A stretch of DNA of 64,000 nt from Sebaldella termitidis ATCC 33386 (GTDB taxonomy: Bacteria > Fusobacteriota > Fusobacteriia > Fusobacteriales > Leptotrichiaceae). Of the stretch, positions 34,405 through 42,714 are shown in pieces; within the stretch, counting starts at the first letter, position 1, and the number at the start of each line of letters is the position of its first letter. The notes under the pieces are model-generated. The model saw nothing but the letters and a program-made list of their open reading frames with translations, had not been told where the DNA came from and did no database searches. The DNA lies in NCBI RefSeq assembly GCF_000024405.1, contig NC_013517.1, positions 1,364,001-1,428,000 of the forward strand, written 5' to 3'. A program made the position numbers and the translations under genes.

Positions 34405-34632
34405 ATGAAAATTAAAGTTTTGGGAAGCGGATGCAAAAATTGTCAAAATTTAGAAAAAAATGTTAAAGAGGCTTTGAAAGAAAGCGGAAAAGAAGCAGAG
34501 GTGGAAAAGGTAACAGATATGAAAGAGATTTTGAAATTCGGCGTAATGAAAACTCCTGCTCTGGTAATTGATGAAAAAGTAGTAGTTTCCGGAAGAGTAG
34601 CAACAATAAAAGAATTAATAGAAATTTTATAG
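34405..34632 (+). CDS. Small thioredoxin-fold redox protein
   Basis: 75 residues, ATG with AAAGGAGGA upstream. Glutaredoxin-like fold: MKIKVLGSGCKNCQNLEKNV with CxxC at residues 10-13, cis-Pro in VMKTPALVIDEKVVVSGRV. This Thioredoxin_3 type accompanies ArsP/DUF318 permeases and ArsR in many bacteria. It may reduce a substrate or a Cys pair of the permease or reductase (inference). Confidence 0.85.
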   Translation: MKIKVLGSGCKNCQNLEKNVKEALKESGKEAEVEKVTDMKEILKFGVMKTPALVIDEKVVVSGRVATIKELIEIL

Positions 34633-34652
34633 TTACAGTATGGAGGTAAGTA

Positions 34653-34991
34653 ATGATTGATATCGTAGACCAGTTAAAAGCATTATCAGATGAAACTAGG
34701 TTAAGAATAGTTAATTTATTATATGACAGAGAATTGTGTGTATGTGATATTTTAAAAGTGCTTGATATCACACAGACAAAAGCTTCGAGACACTTGGCGT
34801 ATTTAAAAAATAATGCTTTTGTCAAGGATAGAAAAGAAGCTCAATGGTCACATTATACATTGATAAAAAAGGAAAATGAGTTATTAAAATTATTAGTAGA
34901 AAATTATTTGAGAAAAGAAGATATGTATCAAGAAGATTTAAAAAAATTAGAAAAATATTTTGAACTTAAAAACGAAAAATGTGCTATCTAA
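34653..34991 (+). CDS. arsR: ArsR-family arsenic-responsive repressor
   Basis: 112 residues, ATG with GGAGGT upstream. Winged helix: LKALSDETRLRIVNLLYDRELCVCDILKVL with ELCVCD, the As(III)/Sb(III) box of ArsR, near residues 26-31, and TQTKASRHLAYLKNNAFV as recognition helix. The C-terminus ends in KCAI, a further Cys. It would repress the promoter at 33298 until arsenite binds. It lies inside the operon and so is autoregulated. Confidence 0.88.
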   Translation: MIDIVDQLKALSDETRLRIVNLLYDRELCVCDILKVLDITQTKASRHLAYLKNNAFVKDRKEAQWSHYTLIKKENELLKLLVENYLRKEDMYQEDLKKLEKYFELKNEKCAI

Positions 34992-35028
34992 ACATGCTCA
35001 CTTAATTAATAAGAGAAGAGGATAAGTC

Positions 35029-35490
35029 ATGGATAAAGAGGTAAGCTTAGGAAATATAAAAAAAGAAGCAGAAAAATATTATGCGGAAGGTGACTATTAT
35101 TGTTCAGAAGCAATTGTTGCTGTTATAAAAAAATATATAGATAATAATATACCCAAAGAAGCTATAGCGATGGCATCAGGATTTCCTGTAGGTATTGGAG
35201 GATCAAAATGTGTTTGTGGTGCAGTATCAGGTGGAATCATTAGCTTAGGATACTTTTTCGGAAGAAGTAATCCAAAAGATAAACAAGTAAATAAAACATT
35301 AGAGCTTGCAGATGAATTACAGCAAAGTTTCAAAGAAAATCATAAAGTATTGTGTTGTAGAGTTTTAACAAAGGATATGGAAATGGGCTCAGATGTACAT
35401 ATGAAACAATGCATAGAATTTACTGGGGAAATTGCTAGAAAAACTGCAGAAATAATAACAAGAGAGCTGAATATCAAAACTGTAGAATAA
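35029..35490 (+). CDS. C_GCAxxG_C_C family redox protein
   Basis: 153 residues. Conserved Cys pattern: YYCSEAIVAVI, SKCVCGAVSGGIISLG (the GCAxxG variant is CGAVSG), CCRVLT and MKQCIEFTG. The family is predicted to be redox-active or metal-binding and often occurs in ars or selenate operons. ATG 35029 is preceded by GAAGAGGAT. It lies between arsR and acr3, so a role in arsenic handling is likely; reaction unknown. Confidence 0.8.
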   Translation: MDKEVSLGNIKKEAEKYYAEGDYYCSEAIVAVIKKYIDNNIPKEAIAMASGFPVGIGGSKCVCGAVSGGIISLGYFFGRSNPKDKQVNKTLELADELQQSFKENHKVLCCRVLTKDMEMGSDVHMKQCIEFTGEIARKTAEIITRELNIKTVE

Positions 35491-35507
35491 AATTTGAGGA
35501 GTAGTTT

Positions 35508-36569
35508 ATGAATAATGAAAATAAAAAAATAGGATTTTTTGAAAGATACCTAACAGTATGGGTAGCTATTTGTATAATTCTGGGAGTGGCAATAGGTAAA
35601 TTTATTCCGCTGATTCCTGAAACATTAAGTAAATTTGAATATTACAATGTTTCTATTCCAACAGCAATACTAATTTGGTTAATGATATATCCAATGATGT
35701 TAAAGATAGATTTCAAAAGTATACTTAATGCTACTAAAAAACCAAAAGGATTAATAATAACCTGCACAACAAATTGGTTAATAAAACCATTTACAATGTA
35801 TGCAATCTCAAGTTTTTTTCTTTACATAGTCTTTAAATCATTTATTCCAACTGATTTAGCAAAAGAGTATTTAGCAGGAGCTGTTTTATTGGGAGCAGCA
35901 CCGTGTACAGCAATGGTATTTGTATGGAGTTATTTAACTGACGGGGATCCTGCCTATACTTTAGTTCAGGTAGCAGTAAATGATCTTATAATTTTGGTAG
36001 CTTTTGCACCAATTGTGGGATTTTTATTAGGAATTGGCGGGATAACAATACCATGGAATACTCTGATTTTATCAACGGTTTTATTTGTAGTAATACCATT
36101 ATTATTAGGTTTTATTACTAGAAATATAGTAATAAAAAATAAAGGTATGGAATATTTTAATGAAGTATTTTTAAAAAAATTCAATGGAATAACTATAATT
36201 GGTTTATTACTAACTTTAATAATAATATTTTCATTTCAAGGAGATAGAATTCTAAATAATCCGTTACATATATTATTAATTGCGATACCGCTAACAATAC
36301 AAACATTCTTAATCTTTTTTCTGGCTTATTTATGGGCTAAAGCATGGAAATTACCACATAACATAGCATCACCAGCCGGAATGATAGGTGCTAGTAATTT
36401 TTTTGAACTATCTGTGGCAGTTGCAATATCATTGTTTGGCTTAAGATCCGGTGCCACTCTTGCAACAGTTGTTGGAGTGTTAGTTGAAGTTCCTGTGATG
36501 CTTATGTTAGTCAGAATATCAAATAATACGATAAGTTGGTTTGAAAAAAATAGCTATGAAAGAGGATAA
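35508..36569 (+). CDS. acr3: Arsenite efflux transporter, ACR3 family
   Basis: 353 residues, about ten membrane segments, usual length for ACR3. ATG preceded by GAGGAG. Family signatures: WLMIYPMMLKIDF, GAAPCTAMVFVWSYLTDGDPAYTLVQVAVND with the conserved essential Cys, and SPAGMIGASNFFELSVAVAISLFG. It extrudes As(OH)2O- by proton exchange. It follows the redox protein and ends 4 bases before arsC. Confidence 0.92.
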   Translation: MNNENKKIGFFERYLTVWVAICIILGVAIGKFIPLIPETLSKFEYYNVSIPTAILIWLMIYPMMLKIDFKSILNATKKPKGLIITCTTNWLIKPFTMYAISSFFLYIVFKSFIPTDLAKEYLAGAVLLGAAPCTAMVFVWSYLTDGDPAYTLVQVAVNDLIILVAFAPIVGFLLGIGGITIPWNTLILSTVLFVVIPLLLGFITRNIVIKNKGMEYFNEVFLKKFNGITIIGLLLTLIIIFSFQGDRILNNPLHILLIAIPLTIQTFLIFFLAYLWAKAWKLPHNIASPAGMIGASNFFELSVAVAISLFGLRSGATLATVVGVLVEVPVMLMLVRISNNTISWFEKNSYERG

Positions 36570-36573
36570 TGAT

Positions 36574-36975
36574 ATGTTAAAAGTTGGTTTTATATGTGTG
36601 CATAATTCATGTAGATCACAAATTGCAGAAGCATTAGGGAAAAAATTAGCTCTTAATACATTTGAAGCTTATTCAGCTGGAACGGAGTTTAAACCAGAAA
36701 TTAACCAAGATGCAGTAAGATTAATGAAAGAAAAATATGGAATAGATATGGAAAAAACTCAAAGATCAAAATTATTAGCAGAGTTACCAGAATTAGATAT
36801 AGTTATTACAATGGGTTGTAATGTTGAATGCCCATATCTGCCATGTAAATATAGAGAGGACTGGGGGTTAGATGATCCAACAGGAAGAAGTGATGATGAA
36901 TTCTTAATGATAATCAAAATTATTGAAAGTAAAATTTTAGATTTAAAAGACAGAATAGAAAATAAGTTAATATAA
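36574..36975 (+). CDS. arsC: Arsenate reductase, low-MW phosphatase type
   Basis: 133 residues from ATG 36574 (AGAGGAT 8 bases upstream); an in-frame start at 36541 lies inside acr3. P-loop CVHNSCRSQIAEA (CX5R, residues 8-14), resolving Cys in MGCNVECPYLPC, and DDPTGRSDDEF with the general acid Asp. This is the thioredoxin-coupled type known from Staphylococcus and Bacillus. It produces arsenite for ACR3. Confidence 0.92.
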   Translation: MLKVGFICVHNSCRSQIAEALGKKLALNTFEAYSAGTEFKPEINQDAVRLMKEKYGIDMEKTQRSKLLAELPELDIVITMGCNVECPYLPCKYREDWGLDDPTGRSDDEFLMIIKIIESKILDLKDRIENKLI

Positions 36976-37466
36976 AAGGCTTGTATGAGTCTTTTATATT
37001 TTAAATTTATGTGTATTGTTATACTCAAAATATTCTTTAACAAAAACTTCTACTGTGTGTGGGAAATTTTAGAGGGATAAATCTCTAAAAAAGTGTTGCT
37101 TTGATGAAGAGACTACCCTTAATAAGATATAACTATAAAAAAAAATTTATATATGTTATTATAGAAGTATCTTCATAATATATATTTTGATAATAAAAAT
37201 TTGATTTATCTGTTAGTATCTGAGGATAAAATTTTAATTATTTTATATTTAAAGAATGGCAATTTAAAATAAATAAAAAATGATTGATAACATTTGATAT
37301 CAGTCATTTTTTTAAAGTGGAAAAATAGATAAAGAAAGACAAGAAAATATGAAAACTATTAACAAAAGAAAATGGAAGAAAAACAGCAATAAATTAGGAG
37401 CATGATAAAAGTATTTGATATAGTTTTTAAAATAGGATATTTTAAAATTAGGGAGGAGCAAATGAT
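36976..37466. other. Gap behind the ars operon
   Basis: AT-rich, no credible gene. AAAAGGCTTGTATGAGTCTTTT directly after arsC is a weak terminator. A better one lies at 37278-37313. Ribosome site AGGGAGGAGC for the next gene at 37450. Confidence 0.45.
37278..37313 (+). terminator. Intrinsic terminator
   Basis: Stem AAAATGATTGAT / ATCAGTCATTTT (one G-U), loop of ten, then TTTT. Confidence 0.6.
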
Positions 37467-38078
37467 ATGGAAGATAAGTATAAAAAAATAATAAAAAATT
37501 TTGAAAAAAAAGAATATGAAGTAAGCTTTTTTGAAACAATAGAAAATGCCGTTGATTATTTAGAACAATCAATTGTTGGGAAAAATATCGGTTTTGGTGA
37601 TTCATTGACTTTAGATTACATTAATTTAAAAGAAAAACTATCTTTGAAAAATAATGTAATTGATCCTGGAGTTTGTAAAAATACTGAAGAGTTTATTGAA
37701 ACGGCGAGAAAGTGTTTAACAACAAACATCTTTATAACTTCTGTTAATGCAGCCACAGAATCAGGGGAATTAATAAATATTGATGATACAGGTAATAGAA
37801 TAGCTGGCTCATTATTTGGTCATGATAAAGTATATTTCATTATAGGCTTAAATAAATTAACTTTAAATTTGGATGATGCAATTAACAGGGCAAGAAATTT
37901 AGCAGCACCATTAAATGCAAGAAGATTAAAATTGAAAACTCCTTGTGCGATTTCTGAAATTAAATGCTACGATTGTTCAAGTAAATCTAGAATATGTAAT
38001 GGAATGATGATTTATTATAAAAAAATGAATAATATTAAAATGGAAATAATACTAATAAATGAAAATTTAGGCTATTAA
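37467..38078 (+). CDS. LUD-domain protein (LutC/DUF162-like)
   Basis: 203 residues. LUD pattern: IGFGDSLTL (substrate-site GxGxS), GVCKNTEEFIETARKCL, TNIFITSVNAATESGELINIDDTGNRIAG, GHDKVYFIIGLNKLT, and a C-terminal Cys cluster CAISEIKCYDCSSKSRIC. Proteins of this type are related to the LutC/YkgG part of lactate oxidation and are often stand-alone in anaerobes. The Cys cluster may hold Fe-S. Single gene with AGGGAGG ribosome site. Confidence 0.8.
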   Translation: MEDKYKKIIKNFEKKEYEVSFFETIENAVDYLEQSIVGKNIGFGDSLTLDYINLKEKLSLKNNVIDPGVCKNTEEFIETARKCLTTNIFITSVNAATESGELINIDDTGNRIAGSLFGHDKVYFIIGLNKLTLNLDDAINRARNLAAPLNARRLKLKTPCAISEIKCYDCSSKSRICNGMMIYYKKMNNIKMEIILINENLGY

Positions 38079-38176
38079 TTTTTACATTCTCTGATTATAT
38101 TATATAAAGAATAATAGAAAAGTCGATTTAAAATCTTATATAAAGCGTAATTTTAAAATAAAAAGGAGTTGTTAAA

Positions 38177-38764
38177 ATGAGAAAAATTATATCAGTTATT
38201 TTCTTAAGTATATCTATTTTTATCTATTGTGAAATCAAAGATAAAAAAATAAATTTTTCTGAAAAACAAGAAAATAGTGAAGAGGTAAAAAAAATAGAAT
38301 TTTTAAGTATTCATGGGTATACTAAAGAAAAAAATAAAATATATTTTGCTGGTATACAATTGGAAGGAGTAGATTCAGAAAGTTTTGAATATTTAGGTAA
38401 TGAATATGCCAAAGATAAAAATCATGTTTATGCTTTTGGGGATAACTCTTTTCTTAGTACTGAAGATGTAGATTTGAAAAGCTTTAAATATTTAGGGGCG
38501 GATTATAGTAAGGATAAATATAGTGTTTATTATGGATATAGAAAATTAGAAAAAATAGATCCGTCAAGTTTTGAAGTTTTAGGAGGTTTTTATGGAAAAG
38601 ATAAAAACAATGTATATTATTTTGATTCAAAAATAAATAATGCCGATCCAGAAACATTTAAAGTATATACAGAAGATAGGTATATTAAAGATACAATTTA
38701 TAATGCAGAAGATAAAAATAATTACTATTATCAAGAAGATATAGTGAAGAATAAAAAAAAGTAA
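38177..38764 (+). CDS. Exported DKNYY-repeat protein
   Basis: 195 residues. N-terminal signal MRKIISVIFLSISIFIYC, with Cys 18 possibly lipidated. At least four DKNYY repeats of about 30-37 residues: EKNKIYFAGIQLEGVDSESF, DKNHVYAFG..., DKYSVYYGYRKLEKIDPSSF, DKNNVYYFDSKINNADPETF. Ribosome site AAAAGGAG. Related genes in this window: 23283 and 61749. These proteins are envelope-exposed; no function is established. Confidence 0.8.
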   Translation: MRKIISVIFLSISIFIYCEIKDKKINFSEKQENSEEVKKIEFLSIHGYTKEKNKIYFAGIQLEGVDSESFEYLGNEYAKDKNHVYAFGDNSFLSTEDVDLKSFKYLGADYSKDKYSVYYGYRKLEKIDPSSFEVLGGFYGKDKNNVYYFDSKINNADPETFKVYTEDRYIKDTIYNAEDKNNYYYQEDIVKNKKK

Positions 38765-38975
38765 CTTCTTACTAAAGATTATGTTTCTATTTATATGTAT
38801 AAACTATGTTATTGGAATGATATCGAGTATTATGATAGAATTAGTAATAAAAAAATATTTTCTAAAGTAAAAATAATTATATTAATAAGTAAAATTATAA
38901 TGAAACTCTCTGAGAAGACCTTTATTATGCAAATAGAGTACTTATAATGACATAAATAAATACATTTTTTAAAAC

Positions 38976-39003
38976 TTACACTTTTTCGGAAATATGATAT
39001 AAT
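38976..39003 (+). promoter_or_regulatory. Promoter of short RNA, copy A
   Basis: TTACAC (38976-38981), 16 bases, TATAAT (38998-39003). The spacer TTTTTCGGAAATATGA is shared with copy D. Confidence 0.75.
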
Positions 39004-39009
39004 AACATT

Positions 39010-39068
39010 AAAAACAAAGATTAAGTTTTAAATTGCTAGAAAAAGTTAGGTGTAAACCTAACTTTTTT
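39010..39068 (+). ncRNA. Candidate antitoxin RNA, copy A
   Basis: Expected start about 39010, end at the terminator AAGTTAGG/CCTAACTTTTTTT (39043-39068). Bases 39015-39028 and 39033-39040 are exact reverse complements of 39108-39121 and 39095-39102 in the leader of the downstream peptide. Pairing is 14/14 and 8/8. Confidence 0.6.
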
Positions 39069-39120
39069 TATCATATATTATAATAATTCGTGGCTCTAGC
39101 AAGCCATAAACTTAATCTTT

Positions 39121-39176
39121 GGAGCGTATATTAGCAATAGTTACTATATTTTATAGTAATTACTAAAGTACTGTAT
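39121..39176 (+). pseudogene. Decayed small hydrophobic toxin, copy A
   Basis: The stretch TATTAGCAATAGTTACTATA ... AGTACTGTAT matches the toxin of copy D, but the ATG region has been deleted (SD GGAG runs straight into CGTATATT) and two bases are missing in the middle. No peptide can be made. The short RNA and its pairing site are still intact. Confidence 0.7.
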
Positions 39177-39400
39177 CAAGAGTTCCTCAACCCCTTTGGA
39201 ACTTTTATACTGATAGAGTACCTACCTAAAATAATAGATAAAGTAAATCTTAAATGAGCAATACAAGTTGGAGTAGGGGATTGAATTCTCTTTTTTTAAT
39301 TAAAAAAGAGGGCATATTTTATGACTTTTAGTTATAATTAGATTGAAAGATTGTATTTAAGATAGAATTATTTTGAGTCTTAAAATTGAATTTTTTAATT

Positions 39401-40402
39401 TTATTTATCTAAATTAACAATCTTCCTCCCCGTATGATCTTCAAATAGAAAGTTTTTCAATGATATAACTAGTTCTTCCATAGAAATTTCTTGAACAAGA
39501 TTTTCAATAGATGAATTTTTCCATTCTTTAGATAGTTTATTCCAAATTTCTTTTCTAAGATCTGTAGAACATTGAACAGAATCTATTCCAATTAAACTAA
39601 CACCTCTTAAAATAAAGGGATAAATACTGGAAGAAAGTTTATGTGAAGAAACATTACCACAACAAGTAACAATTCCGCCATATTTTGTTGATTTTATAGC
39701 ATTAGATAAAGTTTCACCACCAACTGTATCAATTACACCAGAATATATTTCTTTTAATAAAGGTTTTTCAGAATTTATATTAAAATCTTCTCTATAAATG
39801 ACCTCATTAGCCCCGAGTTTTAATAAGAAATCTCTAGTTTCTTTTTTTCCTGTTAGTGCTGTAACAGTATAGCCAAGTGAATTTAAAATAGTAATAGCTA
39901 AAGAACCAACTCCGCCAGTTGATCCAGTTACTAATATATTTCCTAAATCTGGAGTTATTCCTGATTTTATTAGTTGATAAACAGAAAGACCGGCAGTAAG
40001 ACCAGCTGTTCCATAAATCATACTATCTCTTAATGAAAAATTATCCGGTAATTTTAAAATCCATTCTTTGGGCACACTAATATATTGACTATACCCCCCT
40101 GAAGTATTCATACCAAAATCATATCCTGTTATGAGAACTTTATCTCCGATTTTAAAATCAGGGTAATTACTTTTAACAATGACTCCTGCAGCATCAATTC
40201 CAGGAGTATGAGGGAATTTTCTAGTAACGCCTCTATTTCCCTGACTTGATAAAGCATCTTTGTAGTTTAGAGAGGAATATTTTACATTTATTATAATATT
40301 GCTATCTTCTATTTCATTAAAATTTTTATTAACAATATTAATATCAAATTTTCCATTATGTGCTTCTGAGACAACAATAGCTTTAAAAGTATTAATTTTC
40401 AT
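39401..40402 (-). CDS. YhdH/YhfP-type quinone oxidoreductase (acrylyl-CoA reductase family)
   Basis: 333 residues, ATG 40402 with AAAGGAGAT on minus. MDR superfamily without the zinc ligands: YSSLNYKDAL, GIDAAGVIVKS, TAGLTAGLSVYQLI, then the nucleotide fold VTGSTGGVGSLAITIL and GVIDTVGG. SLNYKD and PGIDAAG mark the YhdH/YhfP/AcuI group, NADPH-dependent enoyl reductases. Divergent from a MarR regulator across an inverted repeat, which suggests induction by a small electrophile or similar ligand. Confidence 0.88.
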   Translation of the reverse strand: MKINTFKAIVVSEAHNGKFDINIVNKNFNEIEDSNIIINVKYSSLNYKDALSSQGNRGVTRKFPHTPGIDAAGVIVKSNYPDFKIGDKVLITGYDFGMNTSGGYSQYISVPKEWILKLPDNFSLRDSMIYGTAGLTAGLSVYQLIKSGITPDLGNILVTGSTGGVGSLAITILNSLGYTVTALTGKKETRDFLLKLGANEVIYREDFNINSEKPLLKEIYSGVIDTVGGETLSNAIKSTKYGGIVTCCGNVSSHKLSSSIYPFILRGVSLIGIDSVQCSTDLRKEIWNKLSKEWKNSSIENLVQEISMEELVISLKNFLFEDHTGRKIVNLDK

Positions 40403-40454
40403 ATTTAAATCTCCTTTTGATTAGTATTATTTAATTATAATAACATATAATTGG

Positions 40455-40471
40455 TTTAGTATCAAACTAAA
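40455..40471. promoter_or_regulatory. Candidate MarR operator between divergent genes
   Basis: TTTAGT-ATCAA-ACTAAA, perfect 6-base arms, in the 135-base gap between the oxidoreductase and the MarR gene. TTTAG occurs again at 40477. Position suits control of both genes. Confidence 0.55.
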
Positions 40472-40537
40472 ATTGTTTTAGATTGTTAATTATATAGAAA
40501 AAAGTTATAATATATTACATTTAAAGGAGGAAAAAAA

Positions 40538-40966
40538 TTGAATGATAAATATATAGTTTATTTTATAAGTAGAACAAAGAAAAAAATAATGACATTTATT
40601 GAAAAAGAACTACAAAAAGAAGGTTTAAATGATTTAATACCATCATGTGGAAATATATTAACAGTATTATATGAAAATAATAGTCCACTATCTATGAAAG
40701 AAATAAGTAAGTTAATTGGTAAGGATAAATCGACAGTAACTTTTTTAATAAATAAACTCTTAGAATTAGAATATATTGAAAAATTTAAGAATGATAATGA
40801 TAAAAGAAAACTAAATATAGTTTTGACAAATAAGGGTAAGAAGTTAAGGAAAAAATTTGATAAAATTTCTAAAAATGTTTATAATACAGCTTATAAGAAT
40901 TTCACAATTGAAGAAAAGGAACAGTTTCTTAATTTGTTAAAAAAATTAAACAATAATTTTTCTTAG
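40538..40966 (+). CDS. MarR-family regulator, divergent from the oxidoreductase
   Basis: 142 residues, TTG start at 40538 with AAAGGAGG and a 7-base spacing. Winged helix: GNILTVLYENNSPLSMKEISKLIGKDKSTVTFLINKLLELEYIEKF, then the wing NDNDKRKLNIVLTNKGKKL. Gene pair and operator suggest it represses itself and the oxidoreductase gene. TATAAT (40508-40513) lies just upstream. Confidence 0.85.
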   Translation: MNDKYIVYFISRTKKKIMTFIEKELQKEGLNDLIPSCGNILTVLYENNSPLSMKEISKLIGKDKSTVTFLINKLLELEYIEKFKNDNDKRKLNIVLTNKGKKLRKKFDKISKNVYNTAYKNFTIEEKEQFLNLLKKLNNNFS

Positions 40967-41147
40967 AAGTATTTTCAATTTCAAAAGATAATAGAGTATT
41001 TGATTTTTTTGGATATTCATTATATCCATTTTTTAAAGAAAAAAATCATACTAGCAAGAATTATAATAAAATAAAACTTTCCAAGAGAATCTTTATTATG
41101 CAGATAGAGTGCTTATAATAAATGTAAATAAACACATTTTTAAAAAC

Positions 41148-41175
41148 TTGCACTTTTTCGGAAATGTGATATAAT
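41148..41175 (+). promoter_or_regulatory. Promoter of short RNA, copy B
   Basis: TTGCAC (41148-41153), 16 bases, TATAAT (41170-41175). A second TATAAT at 41256-41261, after the terminator, may start the toxin mRNA. Confidence 0.8.
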
Positions 41176-41181
41176 ATATTT

Positions 41182-41243
41182 GAAAACAATATGTATAAAT
41201 TAAAATCTGTGAAAAAAAGCTGGGTTTCGATCTAGCTTTTTTT
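41182..41243 (+). ncRNA. Candidate antitoxin RNA, copy B
   Basis: About 62 bases, ending at hairpin AAAAGCTGG/CTAGCTTTTTTT. Bases 41187-41202 pair with 41284-41299 (15 of 16 plus one G-U); 41206-41213 pair with 41272-41279 (8 of 8). The target lies just before GGAGG of the toxin. Confidence 0.7.
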
Positions 41244-41309
41244 ATATTCATTTATTATAATATTTTGTGGCTTCACAGAGCCATAATTTATGCATATTGG
41301 AGGAATACA

Positions 41310-41366
41310 ATGTTTAAAGTAGTCCTGATAATCTTGTTCTTGATTATCACAAAATTACTTCACTAA
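41310..41366 (+). CDS. Small hydrophobic toxin peptide, copy B (Ibs-like)
   Basis: 18 residues, MFKVVLIILFLIITKLLH, ATG 41310 with TTGGAGGA 7 bases upstream, TAA 41364-41366. One short membrane helix with a basic residue near each end. Length and composition resemble E. coli Ibs toxins (18-19 residues, inner-membrane depolarisers), but no antisense gene of the Sib kind is needed: the complementary RNA is encoded upstream on the same strand. The coding region itself folds (TGATAATC/GATTATCA). A terminator-like hairpin CTCACCCC/GGGGATGAG follows at 41375-41395. Confidence 0.7.
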   Translation: MFKVVLIILFLIITKLLH

Positions 41367-41489
41367 AGTATTCCTCACCCCGTTAGGGGATGAGCCGTTC
41401 TTATTGAAGGCTTTTTTTATTTATATTTTCAAAATTAATATAATTTTATGGTATAATTATACTAAATAACTTTATAGGGAGGTTTATGA

Positions 41490-42140
41490 TTGGAAAAAAC
41501 TGAAAGAATAGAAAAAAAGTTTTGTAACAAATGTAATGGGAAGAGAAATCATAAATATCAAGTAGATTTTTTATTTGAAGATTCCGAAATTATTGAAAAT
41601 ATGTTTGGAGTAGAGTGGAGTGAGAATTGGATCATTTGGCAATGTATGGGTTGTGATGAAATAGTCATTGAAAAAGTTGATTATTTTTCTGAAGATAGAG
41701 ATGAAGAAGGCAATCCTATTTTAACAAATACTTTCTATCCAACAAGAAATATAAAATCATTAAAGAAAAAAATATATATAAAAATACCACAAAAATTAAG
41801 AGTTATTTATAATGAAATAATTGATAGTTATAATAACTCATGTTTATTACTTTGTTCAATAGGACTAAGAACTTTACTTGAAGCTATTTGTGTAGATAAA
41901 GGAGTAAAAGGGAAAAATTTAATGAATAAAATAGATAATTCTACTTTTATAACTGATAATATAAAAAAGAATTTACATGGAATCAGATACTTAGGAAATG
42001 ATGCGACTCATGATTTTATTTCATCTAAAAAAGAGGATTTAGAATTAACAATAAAAATACTCGAGGATATACTAAATACTGTATATGATTTAGATTATAA
42101 GAGTACGATTATGTATAATAAATTTAAGAAGATTACATAA
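41490..42140 (+). CDS. DUF4145 protein with zinc ribbon
   Basis: 216 residues, TTG start at 41490 with GGGAGG 7 bases upstream. N-terminal zinc ribbon CNKCNGKRNHKY ... WQCMGCDEIV. DUF4145 core: NNSCLLLCSIGLRTLLEAICVDKGVKG and GIRYLGNDATHDF. The domain is frequent in restriction and other defence proteins as a stand-alone or fused unit; here it stands alone between a TA cassette and an ATPase/TOPRIM-like pair. Reaction unknown. Confidence 0.8.
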   Translation: MEKTERIEKKFCNKCNGKRNHKYQVDFLFEDSEIIENMFGVEWSENWIIWQCMGCDEIVIEKVDYFSEDRDEEGNPILTNTFYPTRNIKSLKKKIYIKIPQKLRVIYNEIIDSYNNSCLLLCSIGLRTLLEAICVDKGVKGKNLMNKIDNSTFITDNIKKNLHGIRYLGNDATHDFISSKKEDLELTIKILEDILNTVYDLDYKSTIMYNKFKKIT

Positions 42141-42175
42141 AATTTCTTTAAATAATATAATTATAAAAAAGTTAT

Positions 42176-42553
42176 TTGAGTAGGGAAGTGATCAAAATAG
42201 AAATATTAACTCGTAACAGCTGGAAATTTAATCCTATAAATATGCCAATACCATTAGAGTACAATCGTGTATTATCTCTTAATGAATTGAAACTATTAAA
42301 AAGAGGATTGAAACCAAAAGTAATGGAAGACAAGTGGTTTATATTTTTGGAAGAGAATACGATGCATTTTGCCCGAAGTTGGACCAGATATTGTATTTTT
42401 TCAATAGAGATAAAAATATTGAATAATGAGACTGTCTTACTCTATAAAGCAATAATGGAAAGTGATAAAAGTATTTACAAAGGAGGCACATCGGATAGTG
42501 TACTTGATGATTTAATAGCAATGGTAATAAGGTATAATAAAAAGAATGACTAG
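42176..42553 (+). CDS. Conserved small protein with RSWT motif
   Basis: About 120-125 residues; the start is unsure: TTG 42176 has no ribosome site and GTG 42188 sits too near AGGGAA. Conserved centre KWFIFLEENTMHFARSWTRYCIFSIEI, as in a widespread hypothetical family with WxxY..L..HRSWTG..I. C-terminal GGTSDSVLDDLIAMVIRY. Cytoplasmic, function unknown. Confidence 0.55.
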   Translation: MSREVIKIEILTRNSWKFNPINMPIPLEYNRVLSLNELKLLKRGLKPKVMEDKWFIFLEENTMHFARSWTRYCIFSIEIKILNNETVLLYKAIMESDKSIYKGGTSDSVLDDLIAMVIRYNKKND

Positions 42554-42714
42554 GCTTTTTTAGCCATTTTCTTATATATAGATTTATTTTTTGTTAGACA
42601 ATTTATTTTTTTATATTAAAAAATAAATGGATGTGTTATAATAAATAACAAGATTTTGGAGAAACTTAATTGGAAAAATAAATATAATATAAAATTAAAA
42701 GTCAGGAGAGTTTT

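Larger units (their letters stand above)
38765..39400. other. Gap holding TA cassette copy A (decayed toxin)
   Basis: 38880-38960 resembles the flank left of copies B and D, including codons for the end of the antirepressor on minus (ISTLFA-stop). The cassette itself spans 38976-39210. Behind it, CTCTTTTTTTAATTAAAAAAGAG near 39289-39312 is a bidirectional hairpin that may terminate both sides. Confidence 0.5.
40967..41489. other. Gap holding TA cassette copy B
   Basis: 41066-41120 carries the same flank as copies A and D (TTTATTATGCAGATAGAGTGCTTATAATA), the old 3' end of an antirepressor gene on minus. The cassette runs 41148-41420. Confidence 0.55.

Noticed and set aside
39121-39176. Intact fourth toxin peptide
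   Set aside because: The start region is missing and the frame is broken by a two-base deletion.
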